From Pseudomonas putida (GTDB lineage: Bacteria; Pseudomonadota; Gammaproteobacteria; Pseudomonadales; Pseudomonadaceae): DNA of 64,000 bases. Below are positions 1 through 11,817 of this stretch, piece by piece. The DNA is taken from contig NZ_CP016634.1 of the NCBI RefSeq assembly GCF_002741075.1, forward strand, positions 450,501 to 514,500. Reading direction: 5' to 3'. The position numbers and the translations under genes were made by a program. The notes beneath the pieces are model-generated. The model saw only the letters and a program-made list of their open reading frames with translations. It was not told the origin of the DNA and made no database searches. How positions within the stretch are numbered: the stretch's first letter is position 1; each line of letters starts with the position of its first letter.

Positions 1-1
1 T

Positions 2-967
2 GACGAAGTCGACGTTCGCGTCCTGAAGTTCGACCGTGAGCGCAACCGCGTTTCCCTGGGTCTGAAGCAAATGGGCGAAGATCCGTGGGTTGCCATCACC
101 TCGCGCTACCCAGAAGGTACTCGCGTACAGGCTCGCGTTACCAACCTGACCGACTACGGCTGCTTCGCTGAGCTGGAAGAAGGCGTTGAAGGTCTGGTAC
201 ACGTTTCCGAAATGGACTGGACCAACAAGAACATCCACCCGTCGAAAGTCGTTCAGGTTGGCGACGAAGTGGAAGTCATGGTTCTGGACATCGACGAAGA
301 GCGTCGTCGTATCTCCCTGGGCATCAAGCAGTGCAAGTCCAACCCATGGGAAGACTTCTCCAGCCAGTTCAACAAAGGTGACAAGATCACCGGTACCATC
401 AAGTCGATCACCGACTTCGGTATCTTCATTGGCCTGGACGGCGGCATCGACGGTCTGGTTCACCTGTCCGACATCTCCTGGAACGAGTCCGGCGAAGAAG
501 CCGTACGTCGCTTCAAGAAGGGCGACGAGCTGGAAACCGTCATCCTGTCGGTTGATCCAGAGCGCGAGCGCATCTCCCTGGGTATCAAGCAACTGGAAGA
601 CGATCCGTTCTCCAACTTCGTTGCTCTGAACGACAAGGGTGCAATCGTCAAAGGTATCGTCAAGGAAGTTGACGCCAAGGGCGCCATCGTTACCCTGGCC
701 GACGACATCGAAGCTACTCTGAAAGCTTCCGAAATCAGCCGTGACCGCGTTGAAGACGCGCGTAACGTCCTGAAGGAAGGCGAAGAGATCGAAGCCAAGA
801 TCATCAGCGTCGATCGCAAGTCCCGCGTTATCAGCCTGTCCATCAAGTCGAAGGACGACGCTGAAGAGCGCGAAGCTATCCAGAGCCTGAAAAACGCTGC
901 TCCGGAAGCTGCTGCCGACACCACCATGGCTGCGCTGCTGCGCGAAGCTATGGCCAAGCAGAACTAA
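2..967 (+). CDS. rpsA: 30S ribosomal protein S1, 3' part
   Basis: Partial gene; the reading frame is open from base 2 and the start lies upstream of the window, leaving 321 residues of a protein usually about 560 long. S1 binds mRNA on the small ribosomal subunit and helps initiation on structured messages. The visible part holds the tail of one S1 (OB-fold) repeat and three complete repeats, each ending in a variant of RISLGIKQ. The third is more divergent (RVISLSIKS), as is usual for the last repeat. An intrinsic terminator follows 17 bases after the stop. ihfB downstream is the usual neighbour in gammaproteobacteria. Confidence 0.98.
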   Translation, partial: DEVDVRVLKFDRERNRVSLGLKQMGEDPWVAITSRYPEGTRVQARVTNLTDYGCFAELEEGVEGLVHVSEMDWTNKNIHPSKVVQVGDEVEVMVLDIDEERRRISLGIKQCKSNPWEDFSSQFNKGDKITGTIKSITDFGIFIGLDGGIDGLVHLSDISWNESGEEAVRRFKKGDELETVILSVDPERERISLGIKQLEDDPFSNFVALNDKGAIVKGIVKEVDAKGAIVTLADDIEATLKASEISRDRVEDARNVLKEGEEIEAKIISVDRKSRVISLSIKSKDDAEEREAIQSLKNAAPEAAADTTMAALLREAMAKQN

Positions 968-983
968 GTTCTGTTTGATCGGT

Positions 984-1013
984 AAAAAAGGGCGACTTCG
1001 GTCGCCCTTTTTT
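984..1013 (+). terminator. rpsA intrinsic terminator
   Basis: An A-run, then GGGCGAC, a TTCG tetraloop, GTCGCCC and a T-run: a textbook Rho-independent terminator 17 bases after the rpsA stop. Because both A and T tracts are present it could work in either direction. Confidence 0.95.
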
Positions 1014-1237
1014 GTGCCTGTCTGAAAACAAGCAGATACCGGCCTCGCGTCGCGTGCCACTTCTGTAGGCGCTGGCGAAGCCCGCAATGGGCTGCAAAGC
1101 AACCCCCAACTCCGATCAAGCACCCCTGAATCAATTCACCGCACCTCGCCTGGGTTATTCGGCTATTCCCTTCTGCTCATCCCGCTTCCCAGTCTCGCGC
1201 AATCTTGAATTTTTTTATTAAGTCAAGATCCACCCTG

Positions 1238-1264
1238 TTCAAATCCGTCGGAGCGTGCTACAAA
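1238..1264 (+). promoter_or_regulatory. candidate ihfB promoter
   Basis: TTCAAA (1238-1243) is followed after 15 bases by TACAAA (1259-1264). The latter is preceded by TG with one intervening base, giving an extended -10 form (TGCTACAAA). It lies 45 bases before the ihfB start. The spacing is short, so this is only a candidate. Confidence 0.35.
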
Positions 1265-1308
1265 CTGGTTAAGCAATGATCTAGCTGCTTGATAACGAAG
1301 GGAAAAAT

Positions 1309-1605
1309 ATGACGAAGTCGGAGCTGATCGAACGTATTGTCACCCATCAAGGGCTGCTCTCGTCCAAGGACGTGGAATTGGCCATCAAGACCATGCTTGA
1401 GCAGATGTCACAATGCCTGGCCACCGGTGATCGCATCGAGATCCGTGGTTTTGGCAGCTTTTCCTTGCACTACCGCTCACCGCGGGTAGGGCGTAACCCC
1501 AAGACCGGCCAATCGGTGAGCCTCGAAGGCAAGTATGTGCCGCACTTCAAGCCTGGTAAGGAGTTGCGTGACCGGGTCAATGAAGAAGAGCACGAACACA
1601 CCTGA
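1309..1605 (+). CDS. ihfB: integration host factor subunit beta
   Basis: 98 residues, the normal size for an IHF beta subunit. IHF alpha/beta heterodimers bend DNA sharply and assist recombination, replication and sigma54 promoters. The N-terminal [10 protein letters not shown] and the beta-arm motif [10 protein letters not shown] with GRNPKTG are typical of the HU/IHF family. The ATG has a purine-rich ribosome site (GAAGGGAAAAAT). The gene follows rpsA behind a terminator and is 20 bases ahead of the LapA-domain gene, so those two may be co-transcribed. In Pseudomonas this locus commonly flanks the O-antigen cluster, as it does here. Confidence 0.97.
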   Translation: MTKSELIERIVTHQGLLSSKDVELAIKTMLEQMSQCLATGDRIEIRGFGSFSLHYRSPRVGRNPKTGQSVSLEGKYVPHFKPGKELRDRVNEEEHEHT

Positions 1606-1625
1606 GTGGTTCAAGGAGCAGTCTG

Positions 1626-1889
1626 ATGCGTAACCTCAAGCGTGCCTTGGCGGCCCTCTTCGTGCTGCTGCTGGCAGCGGTGGTCCTGTTCTTCGTTCTG
1701 GAGAATCAGCAAGCCGTTTCCTTGGTCCTGTTCGGCTGGACTGCACCGGCAGTTCCCGTGGCGGTCCTGGTGATCGCCGCACTGGTCGTCGGCCTGGCTG
1801 TCGGCCCGCTGCTCGGTGCGTATGGCGTGCTGCGCAGCAAGCGCAAGATCCGCGCTTCTGCCCGTCAGGCGGCCCTGTCCGGCAACTGA
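1626..1889 (+). CDS. LapA-domain (DUF1049) inner-membrane protein
   Basis: 87 residues with two hydrophobic helices (about residues 8-26 and 38-62) separated by a short loop containing ENQQ, followed by a basic tail (SKRKIRASARQ). This layout fits the lipopolysaccharide assembly protein A domain family. The E. coli relative works with LapB to control LpxC turnover and LPS synthesis. The start lies just after ihfB with a GGAGCAG ribosome site. The family assignment rests on topology and motifs; the LPS role here is inferred from the family and the adjacent O-antigen locus. Confidence 0.85.
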   Translation: MRNLKRALAALFVLLLAAVVLFFVLENQQAVSLVLFGWTAPAVPVAVLVIAALVVGLAVGPLLGAYGVLRSKRKIRASARQAALSGN

Positions 1890-1991
1890 GGATTTTTCCT
1901 GCTGGGCCCGACGAATCCTGCACTTTTTCCTGCTGCTGAATGAATGAAGTAATAGGCCGCTTCATTTCAACCCTTCGGAGGTTTCAGCAGC

Positions 1992-3425
1992 ATGCAATCC
2001 CCTACGCTCTCGCACCATGGTGCTACCCGTGGTGTGACCGGTTCATGCCATCAACTTCACCTCGACAGCGCGACCAGCCTATTGATCGACTGCGGCCTCG
2101 AACAGGGCAGAGATGCCGCTCTCAAAGATGAGGCCGCCTCGCTCGGATTCGCCATTGATGGCATCCAGGCGCTGATCGTTACCCATGTGCATCTGGATCA
2201 TGTCGGCCGCATCCCCGCCTTACTCGCCGCCGGCTACCGCGGCCCGATCATTTGCAGTGAGCCCTCCGCGCGCTTGTTACCCCTGGTGCTTGAGGATGCG
2301 TACAAACTCGGTGTCACTGCCGAGCCCGCCCAGGTGGAGCGATACCTGGAATTTCTCGAGAAACTCATAACCCCCGTGCCCTTCGATCAGTGGCATACCG
2401 TCGTGGATCGACAAGGGCTCGAATGCCGTATCCGGCTGCAGCGCGCCGGACATCTGCTAGGTTCCGCCTATGTCGAGTGCGATGTGCGTCAAGCGAATAC
2501 GCCCGACAGCACACGTGTCGTATTTTCCGGAGACCTGGGCGCTGCGCATAATCCATTGCTCAGGCCCGTGCAACCGCCGGAGAAAGCGGACGTGTTGGTG
2601 CTCGAAAGCACCTACGGCGATCGCCTGCATGCGGACCGCAGCGAACGCCAGCAACGACTGGAGGCGGCCATCGATCGCGCCCTGGCCGACCGTGGCACGA
2701 TCATGATCCCCGCCTTCAGCCTCGGCCGTACCCAAGAGTTGCTCTACGAGCTCGAAGACATTCTGCACCGCAAAGCCTTGCTCGCACCTCGTCGCGAAAA
2801 GACCAGCGATGACCCCCTCGACTGGTCGCAACTCCCCATCATTCTCGACTCGCCCCTGGCCCAGCGTATTACCCGCGCGTACCAGGACCTGCACCGTTTC
2901 TGGAATGCCGAAGCCCGCCAACGTTTAAATGAAGGTCGTAATCCCCTGAGTTTCGAGCAACTGGTATGCGTCGATACTCATGCCAAACACCAACAAGTGG
3001 TCAATTACCTCAAAAGTACGGGGCGTCCCGCTATCGTGATTGCCGGTAATGGCATGTGCTCCGCCGGGCGTATCGTCAATTATCTCAAGGCGATGTTGGG
3101 CGATCCTAGGCATGAAGTGATGTTTGTCGGTTACCAAGCAAAAGGTACTCCTGGCGCAGTCATCCAGGCGAGCCAGGGTGCGGAAGGTTTTGTGCAAATT
3201 GACCTGGACGGCAAGATGTACGACGTGCGGGCTAAAGTGATGAGTTTGGAGGGTTATTCGGCTCATGCGGATCAGGTGGGGTTGATGAGGTTTGCGTTGG
3301 GGTGCAAGGCGCGGAGGGTAGTGTTGGTGCATGGGGAGAGGCGCTCGAAGCAGGTGTTGGCTCAAGTTTTGGCCAGTCTTTTCAAGCAAGCTGATTATGA
3401 TGCTGAGGTGGAGGTTGCGGGGTAA
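1992..3425 (+). CDS. MBL-fold / beta-CASP RNase-like hydrolase
   Basis: 477 residues. The metallo-beta-lactamase metal motif THVHLDHVGR (His65, His67, Asp69, His70), FSGDLG with an Asp ligand, and the beta-CASP signatures AGNGMCSAGRI and EGYSAHADQ are all visible. The family acts on RNA as endo- or exonucleases related to CPSF73 and the archaeal and bacterial proteins named RNA-specific exonucleases. The ATG is preceded by GGAGG at good spacing. It sits between the LapA-domain gene and the O-antigen leader. The last 200 bases are rich in G and T at third positions, unlike the rest of the gene. The RNA substrate is unknown. Confidence 0.88.
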   Translation: MQSPTLSHHGATRGVTGSCHQLHLDSATSLLIDCGLEQGRDAALKDEAASLGFAIDGIQALIVTHVHLDHVGRIPALLAAGYRGPIICSEPSARLLPLVLEDAYKLGVTAEPAQVERYLEFLEKLITPVPFDQWHTVVDRQGLECRIRLQRAGHLLGSAYVECDVRQANTPDSTRVVFSGDLGAAHNPLLRPVQPPEKADVLVLESTYGDRLHADRSERQQRLEAAIDRALADRGTIMIPAFSLGRTQELLYELEDILHRKALLAPRREKTSDDPLDWSQLPIILDSPLAQRITRAYQDLHRFWNAEARQRLNEGRNPLSFEQLVCVDTHAKHQQVVNYLKSTGRPAIVIAGNGMCSAGRIVNYLKAMLGDPRHEVMFVGYQAKGTPGAVIQASQGAEGFVQIDLDGKMYDVRAKVMSLEGYSAHADQVGLMRFALGCKARRVVLVHGERRSKQVLAQVLASLFKQADYDAEVEVAG

Positions 3426-4173
3426 TCGGTGCGCGCCGTGAGCGCGTTAGTCGAGGTTGCCAGGTCCGCCTGGCACCCTGGCTGATGGGCGGGGATGGCT
3501 GGGCGTTGTTGTCAGTTAGGTTAGGTGTAACAATGTATGCCCGTCGCCTAGGTAACAACATGGGTTTTTCATCTCCCACCGAGGCTTTTCTGGGCTATCG
3601 TCAGGGCTCCGAATTTCCCCGTGGCTCGCTTCTGCTTGCTAGCAAATGCCAAAAAATTGAGGTCAGTGCGGATGCATCGTTCCGTGCGAACAAATTTCTG
3701 TCGGTTGTTTGGCGCTCCCGTCTGTCTATCGGGCGATGTTCCAAGTCGTATCGTTACCGATAGTTGAATGAGCGATTTTTGATAGCTCACTCGTCGGGAG
3801 TCAGTACCTAGAGAGGAAAAATTGATATTTTTAGCCGTCTTCAGGGCTTGGTGTTGGTGTCAGCGGCAGAGCTTTTGGTGAGGGTTTGCATGGCTCTTGG
3901 GGCGGTGCGTTGAATGAGCGCAGAGCATCTCGGGTGTATCTCTCGGGTTGAAAACTTTGATGGATCCGTGAGGCTTAACCGCCTATGATTGGTCGGCCTT
4001 TCCACATCGGCAGCTGGCTGCTCTCCTGGTGGGGTGGGTGAGCGCTTTTCGACAGAGTGGGAGCTTCCACGTTGTTATCAATGGATTCACTCGTTGGCGA
4101 ATGAATCGTGAAGGATCAATAACCCGTTGCGCCGTCATGGAACGGGCATGTACATCAAGGTGAGTTGGAAAGC
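3426..4173 (+). other. gene-free leader upstream of the O-antigen operon
   Basis: 748 bases in which I find no convincing gene. A 7-bp hairpin without a T-run lies at 3458-3475. A 12-base direct repeat (GTTGAATGAGCG) occurs at 3763-3774 and 3909-3920. GGGGCGGTGCGTTG around 3899-3912 resembles, with one base missing, the ops core (GGCGGTAG) of JUMPstart elements found before polysaccharide operons in enterobacteria. No clear sigma70 promoter could be chosen. Confidence 0.5.
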
Positions 4174-6508
<2,335 letters not shown>

Positions 6509-6515
6509 GGTAGTC

Positions 6516-7100
6516 ATGACCTATCAGGTTCATCCCAGTGCCATCGTTGATGATGGTGCTCAGATCGGAAAAGATAGCCGCGTCTGGCATTTTGTACATG
6601 TATGTTCTGGTGCTGTAGTCGGCGAGCGATGCTCGCTGGGCCAGAATGTTTTTGTCGGCAACAAAGTTATTATCGGCAATGACGTGAAAATCCAGAACAA
6701 CGTCTCGGTCTATGACAATGTCACGTTGGGGGATGGCGTGTTCTGCGGTCCCAGCATGGTATTCACTAATGTCTATAACCCTCGCTCATTGATCGAACGC
6801 AAGGCTGAGTACCGCAGCACCGCAGTAGGTAAAGGGGCGACTTTGGGCGCTAACTGCACCATTGTGTGCGGAGTGACCATTGGCGAATACGCCTTTATTG
6901 GCGCCGGCGCCGTAGTGAACAAAGATGTTCCGGCATATGCGTTGATTGTTGGCGTTCCAGGTCGGCAGATTGGCTGGATGAGTGAGTTCGGCGAACAATT
7001 AAAGTTACCGCTTGAGGGTGATGGTGAAGTCTGCTGTGAACACACTGGCGCACGTTACCGCTTGCAAGGCAGGACACTGAGCAAGGAATCAGCAGCATGA
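6516..7100 (+). CDS. wbpD: UDP-3-amino sugar N-acetyltransferase WbpD
   Basis: 194 residues of left-handed beta-helix (hexapeptide repeat) acetyltransferase. It transfers acetyl from acetyl-CoA to the 3-amino group of UDP-GlcNAc3NA, giving UDP-GlcNAc3NAcA. Hexapeptide rungs run from about residue 12 to 155, with the loop segment FTNVYNPRS containing the conserved Asn. The start ATG follows TTGAGG shortly after the wbpB stop. The gene overlaps wbpE by four bases. Compared with the A-B-C-D-E order of P. aeruginosa O5 there is no wbpC here. Confidence 0.94.
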   Translation: MTYQVHPSAIVDDGAQIGKDSRVWHFVHVCSGAVVGERCSLGQNVFVGNKVIIGNDVKIQNNVSVYDNVTLGDGVFCGPSMVFTNVYNPRSLIERKAEYRSTAVGKGATLGANCTIVCGVTIGEYAFIGAGAVVNKDVPAYALIVGVPGRQIGWMSEFGEQLKLPLEGDGEVCCEHTGARYRLQGRTLSKESAA

Positions 7101-8191
7101 TTGAGTTCATCGACCTTAAAACCCAGCAAGTGCGCCTCAAAGAACGCATTGACGCAGGTATTCAGCGTGTTTTGGATCACGGCCAGTACATCCTCGGGCC
7201 AGAGGTTGACGAGTTAGAGCAGAAATTGGCAGCGTTTGTTGGTGTTGCCCACTGCATCAGCGTGGCCAATGGAACCGATGCCCTGCAGATCGCCTTGATG
7301 GCGCTTGGAGTGGGGCCGGGCGATGAAGTGATCACGCCCGGTTTTACTTATATCGCCACCGCAGAGACTGTCGCACTCCTTGGAGCCAAGCCGGTTTATG
7401 TGGATATCGATTCGCGCACTTATAACCTTGACCCGGCACTGCTCGAGGCAGCAATTACTCCACGTACCAAGGCTATTATTCCTGTATCACTTTATGGACA
7501 ATGTGCGGATTTTGATTGCATCAATACCATTGCCGAAAAACATGGCATTACGGTGATCGAAGATGCGGCACAGAGTTTTGGTGCGACGTATAAAGGACGC
7601 CGCTCCTGCAGCCTGACACGGATTGCCTGCACCAGCTTCTTCCCGAGCAAACCATTGGGTTGCTATGGCGACGGAGGCGCGTTGTTCACCAATGATGATG
7701 ACTTGGCTTTGGTGCTCCGGCAAATTGCCCGTCACGGGCAGGACCGCCGATATCACCACATTCGAGTTGGAGTAAATAGCCGGCTCGATACACTGCAGGC
7801 GGCGATTCTGTTGCCCAAGCTGGAAATCTTCCTTGAAGAGTTGGAGTGGCGGCAAGTGATAGCCAACCGCTACAGCGACATGCTGCAAGCGCAAGGCATC
7901 GAGACCACGCCGTTTGTCCAAGCCGACAATACCAGCGCATGGGCTCAGTACACAGTCCGCGTGGCAAATCGTGACAATGTCCAGCAGAAGCTGAGGGAGG
8001 CCGGTATCCCTACCGCCGTTCATTACCCAATACCGCTTAACCGTCAACCAGCGGTCGCGGACAGTTTGGCGATTCTGCCAGTCGGTGATCAGGTGGCCAA
8101 TGAGGTCATGAGTTTGCCGATGCACCCCTATCTGGACGAGTCGGTCCAAAAAATTGTTGTAAAGGCCTTGAAAGAGAGCATTTCCCAATGA
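7097..8191 (+). CDS. wbpE: UDP-3-keto-GlcNAcA aminotransferase WbpE
   Basis: 364 residues, DegT/DnrJ/EryC1/StrS family of PLP aminotransferases. It aminates C3 of the keto sugar made by WbpB, using glutamate. The PLP lysine is Lys185 in [22 protein letters not shown] near residue 68 and EDAAQSFGA near 155 form the cofactor pocket. The ATGA overlaps with wbpD before and wbpI after indicate translational coupling. Confidence 0.95.
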   Translation: MIEFIDLKTQQVRLKERIDAGIQRVLDHGQYILGPEVDELEQKLAAFVGVAHCISVANGTDALQIALMALGVGPGDEVITPGFTYIATAETVALLGAKPVYVDIDSRTYNLDPALLEAAITPRTKAIIPVSLYGQCADFDCINTIAEKHGITVIEDAAQSFGATYKGRRSCSLTRIACTSFFPSKPLGCYGDGGALFTNDDDLALVLRQIARHGQDRRYHHIRVGVNSRLDTLQAAILLPKLEIFLEELEWRQVIANRYSDMLQAQGIETTPFVQADNTSAWAQYTVRVANRDNVQQKLREAGIPTAVHYPIPLNRQPAVADSLAILPVGDQVANEVMSLPMHPYLDESVQKIVVKALKESISQ

Positions 8192-9282
8192 CCTGTAAAG
8201 TCGTCACTATCGTCGGTGCGCGCCCGCAATTTATCAAGGCGGCAGCGGTATCGAGAGAAATACTCAAGCATCCGGGAAAAATTGAAGAAGTCATGGTGCA
8301 CACAGGTCAACACTATGATTCGAACATGTCCCAGGTATTTTTTGACGAACTCAAAATTCCGACGCCCAAGTACAATCTGGAAGTGTCAGGTGGTACCCAC
8401 GGTGTGATGACTGCCAGAATGCTGGAGGGCATTGAGAAGATTCTTCTGGTCGAGAAGCCAGACTGGGTTTTGATTTACGGCGACACCAATTCCACGCTGG
8501 CCGGTGCGTTGGCGGCAGCCAAGCTGCATATTCCGGTTGCTCACGTCGAAGCGGGTCTGCGCTCATTCAATATGCGTATGCCAGAAGAAGTCAACCGGAT
8601 TCTATCGGATCGAGTATCGACACTACTGCTGTGCCCTACGGAGTCGGCGATAGATAACCTTCAGCGTGAAGGCATCACTAAAGGCGTCGCCAATGTCGGT
8701 GATGTTATGTTCGATGTTGCATTGCACTATCGTGACATCGCTCGTAGCAATAGCCAGATTCTGGGTACTTTGAGACTTAGTGAAAGCGCTTTTGTATTGG
8801 CCACGTGTCATCGTGCTGAAAATACTGACTCACAAGAGCGATTGTCGGAAATACTTCGTGGATTGGCTAAAATCGCCCAAAGTGTGCCTGTTGTGCTGCC
8901 GATACATCCTCGTACACGTAAATTGATCGAAGACTATGGCCTGGAGCAATGGCTGGAGCCGCTGTGTGTAGTCCAGCCGCTTGCCTTCCTGGATATGGTA
9001 GCTCTCGAGCAAGCGGCTAAGGCCATCATCACTGACTCCGGTGGGGTGCAAAAAGAAGCGTTTTTCTATCAGGTCCCATGTATCACCATGCGCGATGAAA
9101 CGGAGTGGGTTGAAACGGTTCAACTCGGCTGGAATCAGCTGGTCGGTGCTTCGTGCTCACGGATAGTAGAAGCCTTTGAACATATCCCAAATATTGTCGC
9201 TCACAGCCAAATAGCGCCTTACGGTGATGGTTTTGCCAGCCGCAAGATCGTTGAAAAGCTGATGAGTGAGTATCAAAGATGA
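8188..9282 (+). CDS. wbpI: UDP-GlcNAc3NAcA 2-epimerase WbpI
   Basis: 364 residues of the non-hydrolysing UDP-GlcNAc 2-epimerase family (WecB/WbpI). It inverts C2 of UDP-GlcNAc3NAcA to UDP-ManNAc3NAcA, ending the pathway encoded by the four preceding genes. Family motifs seen: GARPQFIKAA near the N-terminus, VHTGQHYD, YGDTNSTLAGA, HVEAGLRS, CHRAENTD and ITDSGGVQKEA. The choice of WbpI over plain WecB rests on the linkage with wbpA-B-D-E. It overlaps wbpE and wzm by four bases each. Confidence 0.93.
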   Translation: MTCKVVTIVGARPQFIKAAAVSREILKHPGKIEEVMVHTGQHYDSNMSQVFFDELKIPTPKYNLEVSGGTHGVMTARMLEGIEKILLVEKPDWVLIYGDTNSTLAGALAAAKLHIPVAHVEAGLRSFNMRMPEEVNRILSDRVSTLLLCPTESAIDNLQREGITKGVANVGDVMFDVALHYRDIARSNSQILGTLRLSESAFVLATCHRAENTDSQERLSEILRGLAKIAQSVPVVLPIHPRTRKLIEDYGLEQWLEPLCVVQPLAFLDMVALEQAAKAIITDSGGVQKEAFFYQVPCITMRDETEWVETVQLGWNQLVGASCSRIVEAFEHIPNIVAHSQIAPYGDGFASRKIVEKLMSEYQR

Positions 9283-10061
9283 GCGCATTATTGAGCCTGA
9301 TCAAGCATCGACAGATACTATTTTCCACTGTCTTGCAGGGGCTTAGAAAGCGGACCAGTGGCAATGTATTGGGTGCGTTGTGGCTGTTGCTCTATCCTTT
9401 GATTTTCCTCGGCATGTACAGTCTGGTATTCGTCCAGATTCTTCAGGTTCGCGTCCCCGGGTTGGGTACTGCTGAGTATATCTTGGTGGTGTTTTCCGGA
9501 CTGGTGCCTTTTCTAGCCTTTTCAGAGGCCTTTGGTGTTGGTACTGTCAGTATCGTCGCAAACCGTGATCTTTTGATGAACACACTGTTCCCTATCGAGT
9601 TAGTGGTCGCCCGAGAAGTGTTCATTGGCCATACCACAATGGGTGTGGGGATGTTGCTCCTATGGGGAACAGTTCTGTTTTATCATGGCCTTAACTGGGC
9701 ACACCTGATGGTCCCTGTAATCTATCTATTACAAATCATGATGGTGCTAGGTCTTGTTTGGATCAGTGCAACGCTGACGGTATTTTTTCGCGATTTACAA
9801 CAGGCTATACCGATTTTGGTACTGTTTCTCATGATGGTCTCGCCCATTGGTTATACCGCCGACATGGTGCCAGCCGGTGTCCAGGGAGTATTGCTATTTA
9901 ACCCTCTGGCTTGGCTGATGGAGTTGTATCGCTCTTGCCTGATGCAGGGTGTCATTCCCTTAGAAAAACTGGGCTTCTTCGCACTATTTTCGTGCGCGCT
10001 ATTTGCATTGGGCGGCGCACTCATTCTTCGACTCAAGCCATTGTTCGCTGACTATGTCTGA
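9279..10061 (+). CDS. wzm: O-antigen ABC exporter, permease Wzm
   Basis: 260 residues with about six membrane helices, ABC-2 permease family. With Wzt it carries undecaprenyl-linked O-polysaccharide across the inner membrane. The N-terminal amphipathic segment followed by GALWLLLYPLIF, and the central YTADMVP region before the last helices, fit the polysaccharide-export branch. It overlaps wbpI by four bases and wzt by eight. Its presence, with no Wzx or Wzy in the cluster, points to the ABC-dependent pathway. Confidence 0.92.
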   Translation: MSALLSLIKHRQILFSTVLQGLRKRTSGNVLGALWLLLYPLIFLGMYSLVFVQILQVRVPGLGTAEYILVVFSGLVPFLAFSEAFGVGTVSIVANRDLLMNTLFPIELVVAREVFIGHTTMGVGMLLLWGTVLFYHGLNWAHLMVPVIYLLQIMMVLGLVWISATLTVFFRDLQQAIPILVLFLMMVSPIGYTADMVPAGVQGVLLFNPLAWLMELYRSCLMQGVIPLEKLGFFALFSCALFALGGALILRLKPLFADYV

Positions 10062-11817
10062 TTTCTCTATTTCGCTCTCAGGTGTCAATAAGTCTTTTCG
10101 CCGCTTTCAGCATCCTGGTTGGAGAGCGCTGGATGCACTGGGGCTGCCAATTTCCAAAAAGCGTTATGACGTGTTTCAAGCGCTGGCCGGGATTGATCTG
10201 AAAATTTCTCGTGGCGAGAAAGTGGCTCTGATCGGTCGGAACGGGGCGGGCAAGAGCACGTTGTTACGCCTGATTTCCGGACAGATGCGTGCTGACAGTG
10301 GAGATATACAGGTCAATGGTCAAGTCCAGGCATTGATGACTCTTGGTACTGGATTTCATCCGGACTTCACTGGCCTCGAAAATATCCGCTCTGCGCTCTC
10401 CTATCAGGGAATTTCGCCTTCGCGGATGGGTGAGTACATCGAAGAAATCACTGAATTTACCGAGCTGGATAACTTTCTCCATCGACCGGTCAAAGAGTAC
10501 TCTGCAGGCATGTATGCTCGCCTTGCGTTTGCTGTTGCTACCACCATTACACCAGACATCTTGATTATCGATGAAATCCTGGGTGCCGGTGATGCTTATT
10601 TCCTGGGCAAGTGCATTCAGCGAATGAAGGCTCTGACCAATCAGGGTGCGACTATTCTGTTCGTTTCCCATGACATCAGCTCTGTGCAAATGTTGTGTGA
10701 TCGCGGGATCTGGCTTCAAAGTGGAAAGATACGTCAGGACGGCTCTCTTCTGCCGGTAAGCAAAGCTTATCTAGCAAGTGTAAGGGAAGAAGAAGAGCGG
10801 CGGATCAGGGCCAAGAGCATGTCCTTGACGCGTAACCAGGTGGCGCAACTACTTAGTGGCCGCGATCAGACGAGCCTTTTACGTCTGGTGGGACGCGATG
10901 GTTCTCCACCTTCAGAGCCTGTTTTGCTGCGTTCGGTCGAATACGGTGACTACCATGGCGTACTGGGTAGCATTGACCTCACCAGCAAGCAGTCGGAAGG
11001 GTCCTGTTTGTTGAATGATCCCCAATTCATGAACTGGCGTCCGGTTGAGTCGGCAACGGATAGTGCAAGTTGGGCATTTGGTGATTTTGGCGGGCGCTAC
11101 AAACATGCGCCTATGCAGATATCATGGCCAGCGGCAATTCCTGTGGGAGCTTGGGTGCAACTCGAGCTTCGTGCCAGTTCCAGCCATCCTGTATGTGTCG
11201 AGCAATTTGATCATCAGCAAAATACATACCTTCCCTTGGCCGAAATTGCTGTTGTGAGTGGTGACCAGTGGCAGACCCTGCGTTTGCCCATCAATATTGA
11301 GGCCGACGATGAACAGGACGATCAGGAAAAGCTGCTCAACGACCTGCAAGATCTGAGCAGCGATGATCGTTATGGCAGTGGTGAAGTGCATATCACAGGC
11401 TTCGGATTCTTTGATAGCGAAGGTACACGTCGTCATACACTGATCACTGGAGAACCAGCGTGCGCTGTAATTGCCTTCGAGGCGAGCCAGACCATTATAG
11501 ACCCCGTTCCGGTGGTAGCTATTTATCGTCCTGATGGCACCTGTGTCATGCAGGTGATTTCGCGTCTGAGCGGAGCGAATTTTTCTCAGATTGAAGGTAA
11601 GGGCGGCATTAGGGTCAGTTTTTCACCCCTGCTGCTTGGGCCTGGTGATTACCTCGTTTCTGTTGCATTGTTCCGAGAGTTGAGCGTTGCCACTGCGATT
11701 GAGCCTTCATCCTATGATTTGCACGACCGCTGTTATGCATTGAAGGTCCTTTCACCACCCGGTATTCATGTGCAAATCGGGACCGTTTATCAACCGGCAG
11801 ACTGGGAGCTTCTGTGA
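10054..11817 (+). CDS. wzt: O-antigen ABC exporter, ATPase Wzt with long C-terminal part
   Basis: 587 residues, much longer than usual (commonly about 400-430). The ATPase domain holds Walker A GRNGAGKST at 61-69, a signature region YSAGMYARL at 149-157 and Walker B LIIDE near 170. The last 125 residues or so (from about 460) look like the Wzt C-terminal beta-sandwich that binds the polysaccharide end. Between them, about 277-455, lies an extra stretch rich in aromatic and acidic residues that looks beta-rich and is not part of ordinary Wzt. The ATG lies inside the end of wzm. The next gene overlaps the stop by one base. Confidence 0.92.
   Translation: MSDFSISLSGVNKSFRRFQHPGWRALDALGLPISKKRYDVFQALAGIDLKISRGEKVALIGRNGAGKSTLLRLISGQMRADSGDIQVNGQVQALMTLGTGFHPDFTGLENIRSALSYQGISPSRMGEYIEEITEFTELDNFLHRPVKEYSAGMYARLAFAVATTITPDILIIDEILGAGDAYFLGKCIQRMKALTNQGATILFVSHDISSVQMLCDRGIWLQSGKIRQDGSLLPVSKAYLASVREEEERRIRAKSMSLTRNQVAQLLSGRDQTSLLRLVGRDGSPPSEPVLLRSVEYGDYHGVLGSIDLTSKQSEGSCLLNDPQFMNWRPVESATDSASWAFGDFGGRYKHAPMQISWPAAIPVGAWVQLELRASSSHPVCVEQFDHQQNTYLPLAEIAVVSGDQWQTLRLPINIEADDEQDDQEKLLNDLQDLSSDDRYGSGEVHITGFGFFDSEGTRRHTLITGEPACAVIAFEASQTIIDPVPVVAIYRPDGTCVMQVISRLSGANFSQIEGKGGIRVSFSPLLLGPGDYLVSVALFRELSVATAIEPSSYDLHDRCYALKVLSPPGIHVQIGTVYQPADWELL

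Larger units (their letters stand above)
968..1308. other. rpsA-ihfB intergenic region
   Basis: 341 bases without a gene. It contains the rpsA terminator, a decayed REP-like stretch around 1065-1100, and an AT-rich tract (about 1205-1225) upstream of the presumed ihfB promoter. No RNA gene was recognised. Confidence 0.6.

Noticed and set aside
3485..3763. 92-codon frame in the O-antigen leader
   Set aside because: Odd composition, poor ribosome site and no motif; the region is more likely regulatory.
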